Assembly: GCA_900317865.1 (NCBI GenBank)
Contig: ONIK01000009.1
Location: forward strand, 1 to 33,963
Length of the DNA stretch: 33,963 nucleotides
Source of the DNA: an uncultured Methanobrevibacter sp.
GTDB lineage: Archaea > Methanobacteriota > Methanobacteria > Methanobacteriales > Methanobacteriaceae
Direction: 5' to 3'
Every line of letters begins with the position of its first letter. Positions within the stretch are counted from its first letter, which is position 1. The translations under genes and the position numbers were made by a program. The notes beneath the pieces are model-generated. The model was not told the origin of the DNA. It made no database searches and was given only the letters and a program-made list of their open reading frames with translations. Shown here piece after piece: positions 30,906 to 33,963 of the stretch.

Positions 30906-31736
30906 ATGGCTGATATTACAAAAGCACTAAATTTGGATGAACTTGCATCAAAGGAGAGTCCAATCCATAATCTGGATGGGAGAATCAAATTAATATCTAC
31001 AGTATTCATCATTGTAGTTGCCGCTTTTTCAAATAACATATTTATACCAATTATTTTAGAGATATTCTTATTGATCGTTCTTAAAATAGCTAAGTTATCA
31101 TATGCAGATTCATTTAAAAGATTGGCATTATTACTTCCTTTTGGAGGAGCAATAATAATCTTTCAACCATTCATACATCCAGGAAATGTTTTATGGTCAT
31201 ATTCATGGATTACAATAACAGATACTGGGTTGAATTGGGCAATATTACTGATTACCAGAATGATTACTTCACTGACCGCAATTGTAATATTATCTTCTAC
31301 AAGTCCTATGCAGCAAATTGTTGCTTCATTTAGAAGATTGAAGATGCCGAAAGACCTTGCCATGATTTTAAGTATAATGGTCAGATTTTTATTTGTATTT
31401 ATTGATGAACTTGCAGCAATTAGAAAATCACAAAAATCAAGGAACTTCCATATCCATTCCAAACTGACACCCTACAAATGGAGAGTTAAACAGGTCGGAT
31501 ATGCTGTTGCCATGATGTTTGTAAAATCTTATGAACAGGGAGAGCGAGTTTATAAAAGTATGATTAGCCGTGGATTTTCAGATGAATCTGATTTATTTAA
31601 TGAAAAGACTTCACTTGAAAAATCAGATTATATATACATTATCACAATAATAATATTGGTTGTAATTTTAGAAATAATTTTAATTAAATATTCAGCTAAT
31701 TTAGGATACTTTGGACAAAACTTATCTATAAATTAA
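30906..31736 (+). CDS. nikQ: ECF transporter transmembrane T-component (NikQ/CbiQ)
   Basis: This is a 276-residue membrane coupling protein. MADITKALNLDELASKESPIHNLDGRIKLIS is the usual CbiQ start. The coupling helices carry the family signature near 205-225 (SYEQGERVYKSMISRGF, containing the A/S-R-G motif) and an earlier RFLFVFIDELAAIRKSQKSRNF. There are about five helices. It connects NikM to the ATPase. It is preceded by a 78-nt gap with a hairpin; a TATA-like TATATTA stretch there could give an extra promoter. Confidence 0.92.
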   Translation: MADITKALNLDELASKESPIHNLDGRIKLISTVFIIVVAAFSNNIFIPIILEIFLLIVLKIAKLSYADSFKRLALLLPFGGAIIIFQPFIHPGNVLWSYSWITITDTGLNWAILLITRMITSLTAIVILSSTSPMQQIVASFRRLKMPKDLAMILSIMVRFLFVFIDELAAIRKSQKSRNFHIHSKLTPYKWRVKQVGYAVAMMFVKSYEQGERVYKSMISRGFSDESDLFNEKTSLEKSDYIYIITIIILVVILEIILIKYSANLGYFGQNLSIN

Positions 31737-31749
31737 TGAGGGGAATTAA

Positions 31750-32583
31750 ATGAGTGAAATACATCTATCAATAAAGAATTTAAACTATACATACCCTGAT
31801 GGAACCCATGCATTGAAAAACGTGAACATGGAAATTTTAAAAGGACAAAAAGTTGCAATAATGGGACCGAATGGTGCTGGAAAATCAACATTATTTTCTC
31901 ATTTAAATGGATTGACAGAACCGACATCAGGACATATCGAGCTAGATGGAAAAGTAATGAAATATGATAAAAAAACACTTTTGGAAGTTAGACAGAAAGT
32001 AGGAATCGTATTTCAAGACCCTAATGACCAGTTATTCGCACCAACTGTAAAAGAGGATGTTGCATTCGGGCCAATGAATTTAGGTTTAAGTTACGAAGAA
32101 GTGGAAAAACGTGTTAATGAAGCCTTAGAATTAGTTGGAATGGAAAAATTCAGAGATAAAACACCACACCATCTAAGCGGAGGTCAGCAGAAAAGAGTAG
32201 CTATTGCTGGAATAGTAGCTATGAGGCCTGAAATAATGATACTTGATGAACCAACAGCAGGATTGGATCCTGAAGGTGTTGATAAAGTATTGGACATTTT
32301 AAACGACTTAAATAAAGAAGGAATGAGTATTGTAATATCATCCCACGACATAGAAATGGTAAACGGTTTTGCGGAAAAAATCTTTGTCTTGAATGAAGGA
32401 GAAATCCTTGCAAGCGGAGACAAACATGATATATTTTCCAATAAAGAATTATTAAAGACCGCTCACTTGAAAGCTCCAATAACAACTGAAATATTATATC
32501 GACTAAAAGAAAAAGGATACGATGTTGATACAACAAAAATTACTATAGATGAAGTTGTTGAAGAGATAACAAGAACAAAATAA
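31750..32583 (+). CDS. nikO: ECF nickel/cobalt importer ATPase (NikO/CbiO)
   Basis: This 277-residue ABC ATPase has Walker A GPNGAGKST (about residues 38-46), Q-loop VFQDPNDQLFAPTVKEDVAFGP, signature LSGGQQKRVAIAG (about 142-154), Walker B IMILDEPTAGLDP and switch His in VISSHDIEMV. A C-terminal segment (HLKAPITTEILYRLKEKGYDV) is typical of CbiO from methanogens. GAGGGGA lies 5 nt before the ATG, 13 nt after nikQ. It converges with the zinc-ribbon gene, with only 14 nt between stops. Confidence 0.95.
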   Translation: MSEIHLSIKNLNYTYPDGTHALKNVNMEILKGQKVAIMGPNGAGKSTLFSHLNGLTEPTSGHIELDGKVMKYDKKTLLEVRQKVGIVFQDPNDQLFAPTVKEDVAFGPMNLGLSYEEVEKRVNEALELVGMEKFRDKTPHHLSGGQQKRVAIAGIVAMRPEIMILDEPTAGLDPEGVDKVLDILNDLNKEGMSIVISSHDIEMVNGFAEKIFVLNEGEILASGDKHDIFSNKELLKTAHLKAPITTEILYRLKEKGYDVDTTKITIDEVVEEITRTK

Positions 32584-32597
32584 TTAATCTTTAATTT

Positions 32598-32783
32598 TCA
32601 TTTTTTAAATCTGTTTTTTAGTTTTATTATAAAATCAAATTCCTCTTCAAGTTCAGGATGATTTCCATAACCACAATTAGGACAGTGAACCTGACTGCAA
32701 TTATCAAATTTTCCACATTGCACACATCCACGATTTTCTAACTTATTTTCATCAAATTCGAAGCCACACATCCTACATTTCAT
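32598..32783 (-). CDS. Small zinc-ribbon protein next to feoA
   Basis: This 61-residue protein has cysteine pairs CRMC (3, 6), CVQC (20, 23) and CPNC (34, 37), plus Cys29. That is enough for one or two zinc- or iron-binding ribbons, followed by a short helical Lys-rich tail. It lies downstream of feoA on the same strand (38 nt gap), so it is probably part of the ferrous iron uptake operon. Its function is unknown; a rubredoxin-like iron handling role is possible. Confidence 0.75.
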   Translation of the reverse strand: MKCRMCGFEFDENKLENRGCVQCGKFDNCSQVHCPNCGYGNHPELEEEFDFIIKLKNRFKK

Positions 32784-32821
32784 AGATAACGCCTTAAAAT
32801 AAAAAAAAGAAAAAATTGAAG

Positions 32822-33049
32822 CTATTCCACTTCAATATTTTTAGCTTCCTCTTTGCGAAGACATACATCATAGCCTTTTACACGCATTTCAATAGGATCT
32901 CCCAAAGTAGCTACTTTTTTAATTGTAATTTTAGCTCCTTTAACAAAGCCCATTCCCAATAAATGTCTTCTTAAATCAATGTCTCCGGTTTTATGATATT
33001 TAACAATAGTGACTGTTTCTCCCGGTTTTGCGTCTTTTAATGTTTTCAT
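32822..33049 (-). CDS. feoA: Ferrous iron transport protein FeoA
   Basis: FeoA is a small SH3-like cytoplasmic protein that supports FeoB. From the ATG at 33049 it has 75 residues (MKTLKDAKPGETVTIVKYH), with LRRHLLGMGFVKGAKITIKK and GDPIEMRVKGYDVCLRKEEA as the conserved core. The open frame begins at TTG 33067, but GGTGAT at 33053-33058 is the Shine-Dalgarno for 33049 at the spacing seen elsewhere here, and family members start at this point. It has its own promoter with two operator-like sites, although feoB lies upstream on the same strand. Confidence 0.92.
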   Translation of the reverse strand: MKTLKDAKPGETVTIVKYHKTGDIDLRRHLLGMGFVKGAKITIKKVATLGDPIEMRVKGYDVCLRKEEAKNIEVE

Positions 33050-33072
33050 CATATCACCAAAATTCAATAATA

Positions 33073-33127
33073 TTTAGGTATACTTAACTTTATACTTCGT
33101 ATTATATAAATATTTAGTTATACCAAA
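33073..33127 (-). promoter_or_regulatory. feoA promoter with two candidate iron-regulator operators
   Basis: On the minus strand the TATA box TTTATATAAT lies at 33101-33110. TTTGGTATAACTAAA (33113-33127) sits directly upstream over the BRE position, and TTAAGTATACCTAAA (33073-33087) covers the expected transcription start. The two sites share 12 of 15 bases and resemble DtxR/IdeR-type dyads. Flanking the TATA box on both sides is a typical archaeal repressor layout. The hcgG promoter carries a third copy. Confidence 0.65.
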
Positions 33128-33161
33128 AAATTTTAAAATAATTGGAAAATCAAATCATCAG

Positions 33162-33963
33162 TTAATGAAAACCCAATAATGTTCCAATGTTAAAAATCAG
33201 AAATGAAACAACATATGCTGTTGTAATAGTAATGGCACACATAATTAATGGCCACTTATTACTGTTAGTTTCCTGCCTGATTGCACCAATAGTTGCAATA
33301 CATGGGGTATACAATAGAGTAAATGCCATGAATGAAAATGCAGATAAGGGAGTGAAAAGATCATGTAAAAATGGACTCATTCCATTCTCATCAATTTCTT
33401 CCATACCTGCAATAGTACCGAATGATGCCACAACTACTTCCTTAGCAGCCAAACCAGAGAGGATTGCCACAGCCGCCTGCCAGGTTCCAAAACCTAATGG
33501 AGTGAAAATCGGAGCGATTGCATTTCCAATCATGCCCAAATAACTATCACCAGATCCGTATTTTACACCCAGTAATAAAACTCCTTTTAATGAAGGTAAC
33601 TTATATGTTGGAAGTTCCATGACAAATGGAGAGGACATTCCTTTAAATATTGTTCGTTTAAAAATAGCGGCTACAATGAGTGCAACCACAATACCCAAAC
33701 CATACATTAAAAGCATTATAATTCCTTTATGTTGAGAAAAGAATGCTGCAGTAAAAATAGCATAAATCGGCAACCTTGCAGTACATGACATGAATGGAAC
33801 AAGCATCATTGCAAGTATACGATCAGATTCACTTTCCAAAGTTCTGGTTGCCATAACCGCAGGCACACCACAACCAAATCCTAAAATCATAGGAATAAAT
33901 GCTTTACCATGAAGCCCAACAACTTTATGCATTACAATATCAACTGTAAATGCTGCTCTTGCA
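33162..33963 (-). CDS. feoB: Ferrous iron transporter FeoB, C-terminal part (5' end outside window)
   Basis: FeoB is the membrane Fe2+ permease with an N-terminal G domain, which lies beyond the right edge. The visible 267 residues cover the C-terminal gate region: RAAFTVDIVMHKVVGLHGKAFIPMILGFGCGVPAVMATRTLES contains the conserved Cys of the second gate motif. LAAKEVVVASFGTIAGM and FSFMAFTLLYTPCIATIGAIRQE follow, the latter with the conserved Cys near the C-terminus. The frame is intact to the window end. It ends 94 nt before the feoA operators; the order feoB-feoA is the reverse of the common bacterial one. Confidence 0.95.
   Translation of the reverse strand, partial: ARAAFTVDIVMHKVVGLHGKAFIPMILGFGCGVPAVMATRTLESESDRILAMMLVPFMSCTARLPIYAIFTAAFFSQHKGIIMLLMYGLGIVVALIVAAIFKRTIFKGMSSPFVMELPTYKLPSLKGVLLLGVKYGSGDSYLGMIGNAIAPIFTPLGFGTWQAAVAILSGLAAKEVVVASFGTIAGMEEIDENGMSPFLHDLFTPLSAFSFMAFTLLYTPCIATIGAIRQETNSNKWPLIMCAITITTAYVVSFLIFNIGTLLGFH

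Overview
The window is AT-rich, gene-dense archaeal DNA and comes from a hydrogenotrophic methanogen of the order Methanobacteriales, most likely Methanobrevibacter or a close relative. The gene content supports this: F420-dependent methylene-H4MPT reductase (mer, cut by the left edge), [Fe]-hydrogenase (hmd) with a complete hcgA-G cofactor set, a four-subunit pyruvate:ferredoxin oxidoreductase with porE and porF, two-subunit-type fumarate hydratase alpha, an archaeosine radical SAM enzyme, and archaeal TATA boxes and Shine-Dalgarno sites. The genus assignment is inference from gene content and base composition.

Layout. 1-820: 3' part of mer. 1.2-6.0 kb: a MATE exporter with its own candidate operator, the archaeosine enzyme, a small membrane protein and a HIGH-type nucleotidyltransferase. 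6.0-10.8 kb: a compact six-gene minus-strand operon (MoxR ATPase, VWA protein, tRNA thiolase, ubiquitin-like sulfur carrier, DUF89 phosphatase, NAD-binding protein). 10.9-12.9 kb: a Ser/Gln/Pro-rich anchored surface protein and a methanogen dihydropteroate-synthase-like protein. 13.1-17.6 kb: porCDABEF followed by fumA. 17.8-19.5 kb: a membrane protein plus an HTH-PhoU protein. 19.7-27.0 kb: hcgG divergent from hmd-hcgABCDEF. 27.0-27.2 kb: tRNA-Thr(GGT) and tRNA-Leu(TAA). 27.3-29.6 kb: a small ferredoxin missed by length cut-offs, a membrane-anchored protein and a polysaccharide polymerase-like protein. 29.9-32.6 kb: an ECF-type nickel/cobalt importer (nikMNQO). 32.6-33.96 kb: zinc ribbon, feoA and the 3' part of feoB.

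Main result of the hunt. The 435-bp intergenic region between hcgG and hmd carries two different families of DNA sites that recur at metal-uptake genes in the same window. (1) A 15-bp site in the hcgG core promoter matches 13 of 15 bases of an operator-like site at the feoA promoter, and a second feoA site matches it at 12 of 15. (2) An array of AGTAATACT-type sites, including a perfect 18-bp palindrome, lies upstream of hmd; the same element is repeated six times upstream of the Ni/Co importer. Hmd is the nickel-free, iron-only hydrogenase of methanogens, and its activity is known to rise under nickel limitation in Methanothermobacter. I infer a local metal-switch module in which nickel and iron sensors jointly set nickel import, iron import and the use of the nickel-free hydrogenase. 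The regulators are not in the window, and the identification with NikR-like and DtxR-like proteins is inference.

Other notable points are an exact 15-nt ribosome-binding/start duplication 60 nt apart at the hmd start, a hairpin in the hmd leader, an 18-bp-arm inverted repeat between hmd and hcgA, diglycine codons of a ubiquitin-like protein that double as the ribosome-binding site of the next gene, and frequent TTG starts. Several starts were moved from the longest open frame on the basis of Shine-Dalgarno position, TATA position or conserved residue numbering.
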